The notes under the pieces were generated by a model, which saw nothing but the letters and a program-made list of their open reading frames with translations, ran no database searches and was not told the origin of the DNA. A stretch of 11,593 bases of DNA from Cellvibrionales bacterium UBA4435 (GTDB lineage Bacteria > Pseudomonadota > Gammaproteobacteria > Pseudomonadales > Porticoccaceae): assembly GCA_002390525.1 (NCBI GenBank), contig DGPR01000018.1, forward strand, positions 13,564 to 25,156, read 5' to 3'. A program made the position numbers and the translations under genes. Positions 1 through 10,179 of the stretch are shown here, one piece after another. Position 1 is the first letter of the stretch; the number at the start of each line of letters is the position of its first letter.

Positions 1-32
1 TAACTTATAAAGTTTACCTACAAAATAAGAAA

Positions 33-746
33 ATGCCAAAAAATCAGGGTACAAACGATAATCTCTTACTGAATATTGCTTGCAATATAATAATACCTAC
101 TCTCATTCTAATTAATCTGAGCGATGATAATTATCTTGGAATAAGGTTCGCTATAGTTACAGCTTTGGCTTTTCCGGTCTTCTATGGTCTGAAAGATTTT
201 ATAAAGATAAAGAAACTAAACATTTTTTCTGCAATAGGAGTAGCCAGTATTATATTAACGGGGGGCATCAGTTTGCTCGAACTTAACCCAATTTATATAG
301 CAATAAAAGAGGCTGCAATACCAGCAGTTCTTGGATTAGCAACCTTGCTTTCATTAAAAACAAAATTTCCTTTAGTCAAAACATTTTTATTCAATGAAAA
401 AATTATGCAAGTATCGAAGATATCCAATATAGTTGAAATTAATGGCAGTAAAGCAAAGCTCGAAGCCTATCTAGCAAATTCTTCATGGATAGTGGCTTTA
501 TCTTTTTTCGTTTCGTCATTACTTAACTATGTTTTAGCTGTAACAATAATAACCAGTCAGCCAGGAACTATAGAGTTTAATGAACAGTTGGGTAAAATGA
601 CTGCTTTAAGTTTTCCTGTCATTGCAGTTCCAGCAATGTTAGTTCTAATGGGAGCTTTGATTTATTTGTTTAGAGGTATAAAAAAACTAACTGGTCTTAA
701 GCTTGAAGAGATAATTAAAAATAAAGATTCACACCAGGAAGGATAA
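33..746 (+). CDS. VC0807-family (YciB/septation protein A-like) integral membrane protein
   Basis: This is a 237-residue hydrophobic protein with about six predicted membrane segments, near residues 11-29, 34-52, 63-82, 88-106, 152-173 and 191-213. A soluble stretch of about 45 residues separates segments four and five. Recognisable family blocks are LLLNIACNIIIP near the start, LTGGISLLELNP (75-86), IKEAAIP (91-97), the arginine-poor LSLKTKFPLVKT (106-117) and GKMTALSFPVIAVP (187-200). These match my memory of the VC0807 family, a relative of YciB/IspZ found in gammaproteobacteria. The biochemical function is unknown; a role in the envelope or septation is only inferred from YciB. The ATG at 33 has a weak upstream purine stretch, but the family motifs begin right after it. 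The stop lies 4 bases before yciI. In E. coli, yciB and yciI also lie close together, which supports the family call. Confident of the family, not of any function. Confidence 0.82.
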   Translation: MPKNQGTNDNLLLNIACNIIIPTLILINLSDDNYLGIRFAIVTALAFPVFYGLKDFIKIKKLNIFSAIGVASIILTGGISLLELNPIYIAIKEAAIPAVLGLATLLSLKTKFPLVKTFLFNEKIMQVSKISNIVEINGSKAKLEAYLANSSWIVALSFFVSSLLNYVLAVTIITSQPGTIEFNEQLGKMTALSFPVIAVPAMLVLMGALIYLFRGIKKLTGLKLEEIIKNKDSHQEG

Positions 747-750
747 ACAG

Positions 751-1050
751 ATGTGGTATGCTATAAGTAGTGAAGATAAACCTTTGAGTTTAAAAAAAAG
801 GTTGGCGGCTAGGCCTTCTCATCTAGCCCGACTAGAAGAATTAAAGAATCATGGACGGCTGTTAGTTGCAGGGCCTCATCCAGCTATTGATAATGAAAAC
901 GCTGGTGATTATGGTTTTACTGGTAGCCTAATAATTGCAGAATTTGATTCTTTGAATTCCGCAAATATTTGGGCAGCAGATGACCCATATGTTAAAGAGG
1001 GTGTATATTCTAAGGTCACTGTCAAGCCATTCAAAAAGGTATTACCGTGA
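751..1050 (+). CDS. yciI: YciI family protein
   Basis: This 99-residue protein can be aligned along its whole length with E. coli YciI from memory. Matching blocks are the start MWYAISSEDKPLSLKKR, then RPSHLARL (22-29), GRLLVAGPHPAID (35-47), GFTGSLIIAEF (55-65), DPYVKEGVYSKVTVKPFKKV (78-97). The family has a ferredoxin-like alpha/beta fold with a conserved His-Asp pair proposed as an active site; H24 and D78 are the likely equivalents here. No physiological reaction is established for YciI itself, so none is assigned. A strong ribosome binding site, AGGAAGG, sits about 9 bases before the ATG and overlaps the end of the upstream membrane-protein gene. The stop overlaps the GTG start of the next gene (GTGA), so the three genes are probably one transcript with coupled translation. 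Confidence 0.93.
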   Translation: MWYAISSEDKPLSLKKRLAARPSHLARLEELKNHGRLLVAGPHPAIDNENAGDYGFTGSLIIAEFDSLNSANIWAADDPYVKEGVYSKVTVKPFKKVLP

Positions 1051-1379
1051 AAAAAAATCTGTATTACAACAAATATTTACTAAAATTTCTAAGTTCAGCT
1101 ACCTTAATCATTGTGATTACTATTGTTCCTTATGTAATATCAGAAGAATCCCTACTGAAAAGTGGGGTTTCAATTGAAGAGCAAAATAAAATTTTAACTC
1201 AGAAGAACTCTATCCTCGAAAGTGAAAATGACATTTTAAAGGGTCAAAATGATCGGCTTTCTAAAAGCCAAAGGAATACATGGTTTTTATATGGAGCGCT
1301 CGCGGTTTTAGCAGGCTCACTGTTGACATCATTTCTATCATCTTTTACCCGAAAAAATAAATATGATGATTGGAGATGA
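1047..1379 (+). CDS. Small bitopic coiled-coil protein with a YgiM-like C-terminal tail, lacking SH3 domain
   Basis: This 110-residue protein starts at a GTG that overlaps the yciI stop by four bases. A basic N-terminus (MKKN) precedes a hydrophobic segment at about 11-31, which is either a signal peptide or an anchor. Residues 42-76 (EEQNKILTQKNSILESEND and onward) are polar and heptad-like, and look like a short coiled coil. A second hydrophobic segment at 79-99 follows the motif NTWFLYGALAVLAG (77-90), and the protein ends in a basic, then acidic, tail with KYDDWR. A W-F-x-Y-G membrane segment after a coiled coil and a terminal D-x-W-type tail are what I recall from YgiM/TIGR04211 proteins, which normally carry an N-terminal bacterial SH3 domain. 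That domain is absent, and yciI occupies the DNA where it would be. Family link is moderate; function unknown. Confidence 0.68.
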   Translation: MKKNLYYNKYLLKFLSSATLIIVITIVPYVISEESLLKSGVSIEEQNKILTQKNSILESENDILKGQNDRLSKSQRNTWFLYGALAVLAGSLLTSFLSSFTRKNKYDDWR

Positions 1380-1411
1380 TCGAAAATATCTAATTCTAAA
1401 ACTTAACGATG

Positions 1412-1416
1412 AAAGG
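1412..1416 (+). promoter_or_regulatory. Ribosome binding site of the cyclophilin gene
   Basis: AAAGG lies nine bases before the ATG at 1426. It fixes this ATG as the start and places the hydrophobic signal sequence at the very N-terminus. The 46-base gap holding it is the only break of any size among the first five genes, so a promoter could also lie there, but I see no convincing -35/-10 pair. Confidence 0.6.
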
Positions 1417-1425
1417 TAATATTTT

Positions 1426-2037
1426 ATGTACAAAAGGCTACTATTCACTCTTTTTTTTATGGTTTTTTCGCAACTATCCGTCAGCTATGAGCATAGTCAT
1501 ATCAGTACTAATGAGTCAATCAAAAAAATTACTAAAAATTCAAAAGTTCTTTTAACGACAAATATGGGGGAAATACTTTTAGAGCTGTACCCAAATAAGG
1601 CACCTCTAACAGTTGACAACTTTTTAGCCTACGTTGAAAAAAAATATTACGATGGATTAATTTTTCATAGAGTTATCCCTGGCTTTATGATTCAAGCTGG
1701 TGGTTTTAATGAAGATATTAGTCGTATGACCCCTTTTGGCGGAAATATACCTAATGAATCACATAATGGTCTGAAAAATAAAAAGTATACGATTGCGATG
1801 GCGCGTACTTCAGATCCAGATAGCGCTAGAGCACAGTTTTTTATCAATGTTGTGGATAATAGTAGTTTGGATGCGACTTCAGGAAAAGCTGGCTATGCTG
1901 TATTTGGCAGGGTTATCCGTGGCATGAATGTAGCTGAAAAAATATCACGGCTTCCAACTCAAAGAGCAGCTGGAATGAGGGATGTACCAACTGCAACAAT
2001 AAAAATTATTAAAGCTATAATCATAGAAGATAAATAA
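1426..2037 (+). CDS. ppiA: Exported cyclophilin-type peptidyl-prolyl cis-trans isomerase (PpiA-like)
   Basis: This 203-residue protein catalyses cis-trans isomerisation of X-Pro bonds, as known for cyclophilins. The N-terminus MYKRLLFTLFFMVFSQLSVS has a basic start and a hydrophobic core of about 15 residues. It reads as a cleavable Sec signal peptide and has no lipobox cysteine, so a periplasmic location is inferred. The cyclophilin domain spans about 40-200. Visible active-site blocks are FHRVIPGFMIQAGGF (80-94, with the catalytic arginine R82 and Q90), AMARTSDPDSARAQFFINV (124-142), and GYAVFGRVIRGMNVAEKI (156-173). The insert-free length and the ending resemble E. coli PpiA more than cytosolic PpiB, although the two are hard to separate without alignment. 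A polar stretch of about 20 residues lies between the signal peptide and the domain. The pdxJ-like gene follows after two bases. Confidence 0.9.
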   Translation: MYKRLLFTLFFMVFSQLSVSYEHSHISTNESIKKITKNSKVLLTTNMGEILLELYPNKAPLTVDNFLAYVEKKYYDGLIFHRVIPGFMIQAGGFNEDISRMTPFGGNIPNESHNGLKNKKYTIAMARTSDPDSARAQFFINVVDNSSLDATSGKAGYAVFGRVIRGMNVAEKISRLPTQRAAGMRDVPTATIKIIKAIIIEDK

Positions 2038-2039
2038 TT

Positions 2040-2810
2040 TTGAAAAGATCACTAAGTATTAATTTGAATAAAATTGCTCTTATTCGTAATTCGCGAGCAG
2101 GTAACTATCCAGACTTGCTAGCCCATGCAGATGTATGCATCAAAAATGGAGTGGATGGTATAACCGTACATCCAAGACCTGATCTCAGACACATAACACC
2201 CAAAGATGTCTGTGATCTCAGCAATCTAATCTCAAACACAAAGAAAGTAACAAATAAATCAATTGAATTTAATGTGGAGGGCAACCCATTTGCTTCAAAA
2301 AAAAATAATTATCCTGGATTTATAGAAATTGTAAATTCTGTAATGCCCCATCAATGCACACTAGTTCCTGATAGCGCAAGTCAATTAACATCAGATCATG
2401 GTTTCGATTTAAAAGTTAATTCCGACAAATTGTATCCAGTTATACAAAACTTAAAATCTAATGGTATTCGTGTGTGCCTCTTCATGGACCCAGAAGAAGA
2501 GCAAGTTAGACTTGCGAGAGAGTTAGAAGTAGATAGAGTCGAGCTATTTACAGGGCCATATGCAGCTGCATGGGGTAAAGGAGATATTAGTAATATATTT
2601 GAAAAATATCGTGTTTCAGCGAGTATTGCTAACAAATTAGGTATGGGTGTTAATGCTGGACACGATCTAAATTTACTAAATCTTACAAAGTTCTGTACCA
2701 TTCCGGACCTAAAGGAATTTTCTATTGGCCATGCATTAATAGTTGATGCTATCTCAATGGGTCTAGATAAAGCGATTGGGTCATATATAAAGATAATTAA
2801 AAGTTCATAA
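2040..2810 (+). CDS. pdxJ: Pyridoxine 5'-phosphate synthase, divergent subtype
   Basis: PdxJ condenses 1-deoxy-D-xylulose 5-phosphate with 3-amino-1-hydroxyacetone 1-phosphate to make pyridoxine 5'-phosphate in the DXP-dependent vitamin B6 pathway. It is a cytosolic TIM barrel. Family marks in this 256-residue protein are RNSRAGNYPDLL (16-27), DGITVHPRPDLRHIT (39-53, with H44, R46 and H51), IEFNVEGNP (75-83, E76), CTLVPDSASQLTSDHG (106-121), DRVELFTGPYA (165-175), GVNAGHDLNLLNL (203-215, H208) and SIGHALI (228-234, H231). In the first strand the usual N-I-D-H-I-A of the E. coli type reads N-L-N-K-I-A. Together with PHQCTLVPD and the shortened middle strand, this resembles the subtype I remember from Bacteroidetes. 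The start is a TTG two bases after the ppiA stop; AGAAG lies upstream but rather far, and no better start precedes the conserved region. The key histidines and glutamate are present, so I expect an active enzyme. Confidence 0.9.
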   Translation: MKRSLSINLNKIALIRNSRAGNYPDLLAHADVCIKNGVDGITVHPRPDLRHITPKDVCDLSNLISNTKKVTNKSIEFNVEGNPFASKKNNYPGFIEIVNSVMPHQCTLVPDSASQLTSDHGFDLKVNSDKLYPVIQNLKSNGIRVCLFMDPEEEQVRLARELEVDRVELFTGPYAAAWGKGDISNIFEKYRVSASIANKLGMGVNAGHDLNLLNLTKFCTIPDLKEFSIGHALIVDAISMGLDKAIGSYIKIIKSS

Positions 2811-2835
2811 CTATCTTGAATCCTTAGAAGTTTAT

Positions 2836-2839
2836 GGAG
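2836..2839 (+). promoter_or_regulatory. Ribosome binding site selecting a GTG start
   Basis: GGAG lies five bases before the GTG at 2845. It is the best Shine-Dalgarno match near the beginning of the methyltransferase frame and supports the GTG over later ATG codons. Confidence 0.6.
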
Positions 2840-2844
2840 TAATT

Positions 2845-3615
2845 GTGGCGGATACCAAAGAGTACCTAAACCGTAAAAATTTTTATGAAAAATTTCTCAC
2901 AGTTTATGGAAAAAATCCAGTACTAGAGGCCCTAAAAAATCCTGATATAATTTTTCATAAGATACATATAGCTGAAACAAAAAAAATAACAGATTTCAAT
3001 AAAACAATCATAAAGGTTGCAGAAGAGCGTGGCATCGAAGTAATCACTCATACTCGAAAATCATTATCAAGAATATCCAAAAATATTAATCAAGACCAAG
3101 GTATTGCAGCAGACCTGTATTTCGATAACTATCGTCTGTTTCCCGATTTTATAAACTCTATGCCAAAAAATAATTTTACCCTTATTGCGCTAGATGGAAT
3201 TACTAACCCGCAAAACTTAGGCATGATTATTAGGTCCGTAACGGCCAGCCCCTGCTATGGAATTCTATTGCCTAATAAAGGTAATGCAGCGCTATCACCA
3301 CTTGTTATTAAAGCTAGTGCGGGAACATTATTCAAAAGTACTTTGATAAAATGTAATAGCTTAGAAGAAGCTATCCCGAGATTAAGGGATAAGGGGGTTT
3401 TAACTTGCGCCTTGTCAGGAGCAGGAGAAACATCAATTAGTGAATTTAAAATCGAATCTCCTGTTGTGTACGTTTTGGGAAATGAGACTACAGGAGTGTC
3501 TAAAAGCGTAAGTAATCTTTGCACGCATCAGATTAAAATTCCAATGAGTGGCGGAGTAGAGTCACTGAATGTATCGGTAGTAGCAGCCCTCTTAGCTTTT
3601 AATACCTGCTTCTAG
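2845..3615 (+). CDS. TrmH/SpoU-family RNA 2'-O-methyltransferase (RlmB-like)
   Basis: This 256-residue protein has the two-part layout of the RlmB/TrmH group. An N-terminal L30e-like substrate-binding region starts at VYGKNPVLEAL (20-30) and runs to about 95. A SPOUT catalytic domain fills about 110-256. Three SPOUT motifs are visible: DGITNPQNLGMIIRS (117-131, catalytic R130), VVYVLGNETTGVS (207-219, E214), and KIPMSGGVESLNVSVVAALL (231-250, N242). They form the knotted S-adenosylmethionine site. The best-known relative is RlmB, which methylates a guanosine 2'-OH in 23S rRNA, but other family members share this layout, so I leave the symbol empty. In motif 2 the residue after the glutamate is Thr where Gly is common. 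The gene follows pdxJ by 34 bases, starts at GTG with a clear GGAG, and converges on ligA. Confidence 0.88.
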   Translation: MADTKEYLNRKNFYEKFLTVYGKNPVLEALKNPDIIFHKIHIAETKKITDFNKTIIKVAEERGIEVITHTRKSLSRISKNINQDQGIAADLYFDNYRLFPDFINSMPKNNFTLIALDGITNPQNLGMIIRSVTASPCYGILLPNKGNAALSPLVIKASAGTLFKSTLIKCNSLEEAIPRLRDKGVLTCALSGAGETSISEFKIESPVVYVLGNETTGVSKSVSNLCTHQIKIPMSGGVESLNVSVVAALLAFNTCF

Positions 3616-3643
3616 ATTAGGATAAATCAACCATCAGTATAAT

Positions 3644-6494
<2,851 letters not shown>

Positions 6495-6510
6495 TTAGCG
6501 CCTATGACTT

Positions 6511-6538
6511 ATTAAAATTAAAAGTTACTTTAATACAA
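6511..6538 (-). promoter_or_regulatory. Weak candidate promoter upstream of zipA
   Basis: The 100-base gap between smc and zipA is almost pure A/T. On the minus strand TTGTAT (6538-6533) and TTTAAT (6516-6511, five of six matches to TATAAT) are separated by 16 bases. The -35 box matches poorly (three of six), and such pairs arise by chance in AT-rich DNA. A start here would give a very short leader before the zipA ATG. Confidence 0.2.
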
Positions 6539-6594
6539 CTTACCTAAAATTAAAATTGTATATTTCTAATTAAAAATACTTCATCGTTTTTTTC

Positions 6595-9500
6595 CTACTT
6601 AACCTTAGCAAGCTCAACTGCTTGATCAATATCAACACTTACAAGTCTAGATACACCTGCCTCATGCATAGTCACACCTATTAGCTGATTTGCCATTTCC
6701 ATCGCATTTTTATTGTGTGAGATATACACAACCTGAACATTAGATGATATTTCCTCAACTATCTTTGCATAACGAAGTACATTTGAGTCATCTAACGGTG
6801 CGTCTACTTCATCCAGCATACAAAATGGTGCAGGGTTAAGCTTGAAAATTGAAAATACAAGGGCAATTGCTGTCATTGCCTTTTCACCACCTGAGAGCAA
6901 GTGAACTGTTGTATTTTTTTTTCCTGGAGGCCTAGCCATTATTGATACTCCAGCTTCAAGCAGATCATCGCTTGTAAGCTCTAGATAAGATTTACCTCCA
7001 CCAAATAACTTAGGGAATAATTCCTGAAAGGTAGCATTAACTAGATCATATGTTTCTTTGAATCTCGAACGTGTCTCTTTATCAATTTTACGTATAGCAC
7101 TTTCTAAGGTTGAAAGTGCCTCCTCAAGATCATCATTTTGTTTGTCTAGATACTGTTTCCTTTTAGTTTCAGTATTAAACTCATCAATTGCTGCAAGATT
7201 TATTGGCCCTAATCGTTGTATGCGATTGGATATTTTTTCTAAAGCGTGATCTAAGTCATCTAAAGTTAATGTATCTGGAAGCAACAGTAGTAGATCTGTC
7301 AAATTAAATCCATATTCAGTAATTTGTTCAGATATAGTCTGGCTACGTGTTTCAACATCTTGGGCTAATATTTTCTTTTGTTCGAGTACACTTCTTTCAT
7401 GCTGAATCTCTGTCTCCAAAAGATTCTTTTTTTGCTCAATATCACGCATCAAGTTTTCGAGATTTTCAACCTGATTTCTAGAGTCTATTAGTTCTTTTTC
7501 AACTTTAAGCCGCAGATCTAACTGAACAGAAAGATCTTTTTGTAAAGTTTTTTCTGGATCATCATCTCGATTTTTTGCTTCAAATAGCTGCTGTTTTTTA
7601 TCACTCAAGCGACTCTTTTGATTTTCTAATCTATGGATACCCTCAATTACTGATTGTAGTCTTGTGCTCGCTGCTCTTTCTTTTATTGCTATCTCGTGAG
7701 CATGATCCTTGTATTTTCTATATGTCTCCCTAGCGGAATCTAGTTTGATTGTTTTGTTTTCTCGATCAGATGATAGCTCATCCCTATCTTTTGAGTTATT
7801 TTCTATCGCAACTAAAGATAAATTCAATTCTTTATGGCTGTCAGATAATCTTTTTTGCTCCAATTTTTTTTGATTTTTTGTTTCTCTTAAATCAGCAATC
7901 ATTCTCTCTCGATGAGCTGTGATATTATCTAGCTGTATTTCAATATTACTTATTCTTATATTTAGTTCTGCATGTTCATTTTGTCTTATAGCTAATAATT
8001 TAATATCTTTCTCTCTTTGCTCCTCTAGCTCTCGAAGAGATTTTTCGTTAATTCTTTTTTCTTCTTCAAGTTTTTCTACATCCGTGCGCGTGCTCTTTAA
8101 TTCTATTTGCAATGATTCTAATTCTTGTTTTCTTTTTAATATGCCCTTAGTTACATCTTTTTTACTTGTGGTACGAATCCAATCTTTTCCAAGCCAGACT
8201 CCATCTTTTGTAATTATTGACTGGCCATTTTTTAGTTGTTTTCTGGTCCTGAATGCAGAGCTCAAGTCATTCTCAACCAATACATTCTCAAGTATAGATT
8301 TAAGGTAGCTAGTAAAATATTTTCCGTCTACTTTTGCCAGAAGAGATGCAGTTTGATTTTCAACTATATTGGAAACCTCGCCATCATTCTTCTCTATCAA
8401 AAATAACTCGTCTTCGATTGAAGTCTCCAAGCTACCCTTGAGACTATTTATACTTTCGACATAAACTGCCTGAAGAGAATCACCTAAAACTACCTCTATG
8501 GCGGTTTCCCAACCAGAGGAAACCTTAATTTTTTCAGATAACCTATGTCCTTTTTCGATTTTGTTAGCTTTAAACCATATCTCTTTTTTATCACCGATAT
8601 TAAGAATTGAGCGCTCAAGTGATTCAAATGATGATTGTTTCCCTAATAAAGACTGCAAACGGGTGCGCTTCTCATTAAGACCAGAATCTAGCAAGTTTGA
8701 ATCTTGGCGCAATTTATCGATCTGATGTGTAGAATTTTTTAAGCTAGTTTCTTTTTCGGTTATAAGTAAGTCTATTTTTGATATTCTTAATTGTAAATCT
8801 GCTAAATCGCTCTCAAATGGTTCTTTAACTAAACTCTCAGTCTCCTTGGATAAATTAACTATTTTTTCATCTTGTCGATTTATCAGCTGCTCTAGGTAAT
8901 CTATTCTCGATTGTTGAATTTCTGCTTGTTGAGCAGGGCCTGATGAATTTTTTATAAAGTCGTCCCAATGAAGCTGGCAGTTTCTCATTTGTATTTCTGC
9001 TTCCTGAAGCAATAACTCAGATGAAAGCTCTTTTGACCTAGCTTCTTGAAGCATTGGTTGAATTTTTTTTAACTCAATTTCTAAGGTATTTTTAGTTTTT
9101 TTATCGAGGGATAAATGCTTTTCGTTCTCAGTAAAATTTTGCTCAATTTCTTCTAAATCTTTCTTTAGTTCACTTGCCTTATCACGAGCATATTGTATTG
9201 ACTGTTCAATTCTAGTTACATCAGATCCTACAGAATAATACTGACCTTGAATTGTATTCAACTCATCGACTAGTTCTGCATAGTTAATACGATGTTTCTC
9301 TAGGGCACTGCTACACTCACTTCTATTTGCAGAGATTTTTTCAATTTTTATCTCGTAATTTGCAATAGTTTTTGATAGCCCCAATGCATCAGAGTCTATG
9401 TCTCGCCATCTGAAAGCTAAATGTTTAGCCTTATTTTTTCTTTCGTCTTTTTTTAGTTCAGTAAATTTTTCTGCAGCTTTAGCTTGTCTTTCAAGTTTGT

Positions 9501-10116
9501 TGATTTGATTACTAAGTTCCTGTCGAATATCATTAAGTCTATCTAAGTTTTCTTTAGTTCTTTTTATACGATTTTCAGTATCTCTTCGGCGCTCTTTATA
9601 TTTAGAAATACCGGCCGCTTCTTCAATATAAACTCTAAGCTCTTCTGGTTTCGCGTCAATCAGAGAAGATATCATACCCTGTTCAATAATTGCATAACTT
9701 CGAGGACCCAAACCAGTCCCCAAAAAAATATCAGTAATATCCCTCCTGCGGCACTTATCTCCATTCAAATAATAATTTGACTGACCATCTCGAGTTACCT
9801 TCCGTTTAATTGAAATTTCACCCCAACTGGCATATTCCCCACCTAATCTACCTTGTGAGTTATCAAAGATAAGCTCTACAGAAGCCTGGCCAACCGCTTT
9901 TCGGCTACTAGATCCATTAAAAATAACATCTGTTAATGATTCACCCCGCAATTGTTTTGCGGAACTTTCTCCCATTACCCATCGAACAGCATCTATAATG
10001 TTAGACTTACCACAACCATTAGGTCCAACCACTGCACATAAATTACTTGGCAGGACAACTGTTGTAATATCCACAAATGATTTGAAACCAGCCATTTTGA
10101 TACATTTTAAACGCAT
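6595..10116 (-). CDS. smc: Chromosome segregation/condensation protein SMC
   Basis: SMC is the ATPase of the bacterial SMC-ScpAB condensin that organises and helps segregate the chromosome. From the ATG at 10116 it has 1173 residues, a normal length. The N-terminal head shows MRLKCIKMAGFKSF (1-14), Walker A GPNGCGKSN (31-39) and the R-loop region AKQLRGES (53-60). Coiled-coil arms occupy roughly 170-500 and 665-1000, rich in Glu, Lys, Gln and Leu. The hinge lies at about 520-660 with GWETAIEVVLGDSLQAVYVE (535-554). The C-terminal head has IQRLGPINLAAIDEF (966-980), the ABC signature LSGGEKA (1074-1080), Walker B with CMLDEVDAPLDD (1099-1110) and the H-loop VVYISHN (1129-1135). This is SMC and not MukB, whose heads and hinge differ. 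An in-frame TTG at 10140 is rejected: MRLK is the family start and AAGAAGAG sits just before its ATG. All ATPase motifs are intact. Confidence 0.97.
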   Translation of the reverse strand: MRLKCIKMAGFKSFVDITTVVLPSNLCAVVGPNGCGKSNIIDAVRWVMGESSAKQLRGESLTDVIFNGSSSRKAVGQASVELIFDNSQGRLGGEYASWGEISIKRKVTRDGQSNYYLNGDKCRRRDITDIFLGTGLGPRSYAIIEQGMISSLIDAKPEELRVYIEEAAGISKYKERRRDTENRIKRTKENLDRLNDIRQELSNQINKLERQAKAAEKFTELKKDERKNKAKHLAFRWRDIDSDALGLSKTIANYEIKIEKISANRSECSSALEKHRINYAELVDELNTIQGQYYSVGSDVTRIEQSIQYARDKASELKKDLEEIEQNFTENEKHLSLDKKTKNTLEIELKKIQPMLQEARSKELSSELLLQEAEIQMRNCQLHWDDFIKNSSGPAQQAEIQQSRIDYLEQLINRQDEKIVNLSKETESLVKEPFESDLADLQLRISKIDLLITEKETSLKNSTHQIDKLRQDSNLLDSGLNEKRTRLQSLLGKQSSFESLERSILNIGDKKEIWFKANKIEKGHRLSEKIKVSSGWETAIEVVLGDSLQAVYVESINSLKGSLETSIEDELFLIEKNDGEVSNIVENQTASLLAKVDGKYFTSYLKSILENVLVENDLSSAFRTRKQLKNGQSIITKDGVWLGKDWIRTTSKKDVTKGILKRKQELESLQIELKSTRTDVEKLEEEKRINEKSLRELEEQREKDIKLLAIRQNEHAELNIRISNIEIQLDNITAHRERMIADLRETKNQKKLEQKRLSDSHKELNLSLVAIENNSKDRDELSSDRENKTIKLDSARETYRKYKDHAHEIAIKERAASTRLQSVIEGIHRLENQKSRLSDKKQQLFEAKNRDDDPEKTLQKDLSVQLDLRLKVEKELIDSRNQVENLENLMRDIEQKKNLLETEIQHERSVLEQKKILAQDVETRSQTISEQITEYGFNLTDLLLLLPDTLTLDDLDHALEKISNRIQRLGPINLAAIDEFNTETKRKQYLDKQNDDLEEALSTLESAIRKIDKETRSRFKETYDLVNATFQELFPKLFGGGKSYLELTSDDLLEAGVSIMARPPGKKNTTVHLLSGGEKAMTAIALVFSIFKLNPAPFCMLDEVDAPLDDSNVLRYAKIVEEISSNVQVVYISHNKNAMEMANQLIGVTMHEAGVSRLVSVDIDQAVELAKVK

Positions 10117-10120
10117 ATAT

Positions 10121-10128
10121 CTCTTCTT
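10121..10128 (-). promoter_or_regulatory. Ribosome binding site deciding the smc start
   Basis: The minus strand reads AAGAAGAG, four bases of ATAT, then the ATG at 10116. This purine run would be internal coding sequence if translation began at the TTG at 10140, and the TTG has no comparable site. It supports MRLK as the true N-terminus of SMC. Confidence 0.65.
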
Positions 10129-10162
10129 ATAATAATTCAATTACATGCTAAACTAGCTTATC

Positions 10163-10179
10163 TACTGCCACAAGCAGTA
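10163..10179 (-). repeat. Short inverted repeat between ccmI and smc
   Basis: TACTGC and GCAGTA form a perfect 6-base-pair stem around a 5-base loop, 8 bases after the ccmI stop. A second smaller hairpin (GCTA/TAGC, three-base loop) lies at 10147-10157. Neither is followed by a T-tract on the minus strand, so an intrinsic terminator is not supported. They could be a weak attenuator, an RNA-processing site, or chance. Confidence 0.35.

Noticed and set aside
1..32. End of an upstream gene or a promoter at the left edge
   Set aside because: Thirty-two AT-rich bases with no clear motif; too short to decide.
980..1177. A 65-residue plus-strand open frame across the yciI/next-gene junction
   Set aside because: It overlaps two better-supported genes in another frame and shows no recognisable domain or ribosome binding site.
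6517..6536. AT-rich near-palindrome (ATTAAA/TTTAAT) upstream of zipA as an operator
   Set aside because: Six-base A/T arms are expected by chance in such AT-rich DNA, and no regulator context supports it.
7919..8308. A 129-residue plus-strand open frame antisense to smc
   Set aside because: Its Ser/Phe/Leu-rich composition is the mirror of the Glu/Lys/Leu-rich coiled coil on the other strand. The other antisense open frames over smc, ligA, ccmI, pdxJ and the methyltransferase are likewise shadows.
6595..10116. SMC-like defence ATPase (Wadjet JetC, RecN or SbcC type) or MukB
   Set aside because: Full-length head, hinge and signature motifs match housekeeping SMC, and the flanking zipA and ligA are its normal neighbours; no JetA/B/D or MukEF-like genes are present.
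10117..10140. Eight-residue N-terminal extension of SMC from a TTG at 10140
   Set aside because: The family begins with MRLK, whose ATG at 10116 is preceded by AAGAAGAG; the extension would consume that ribosome binding site.
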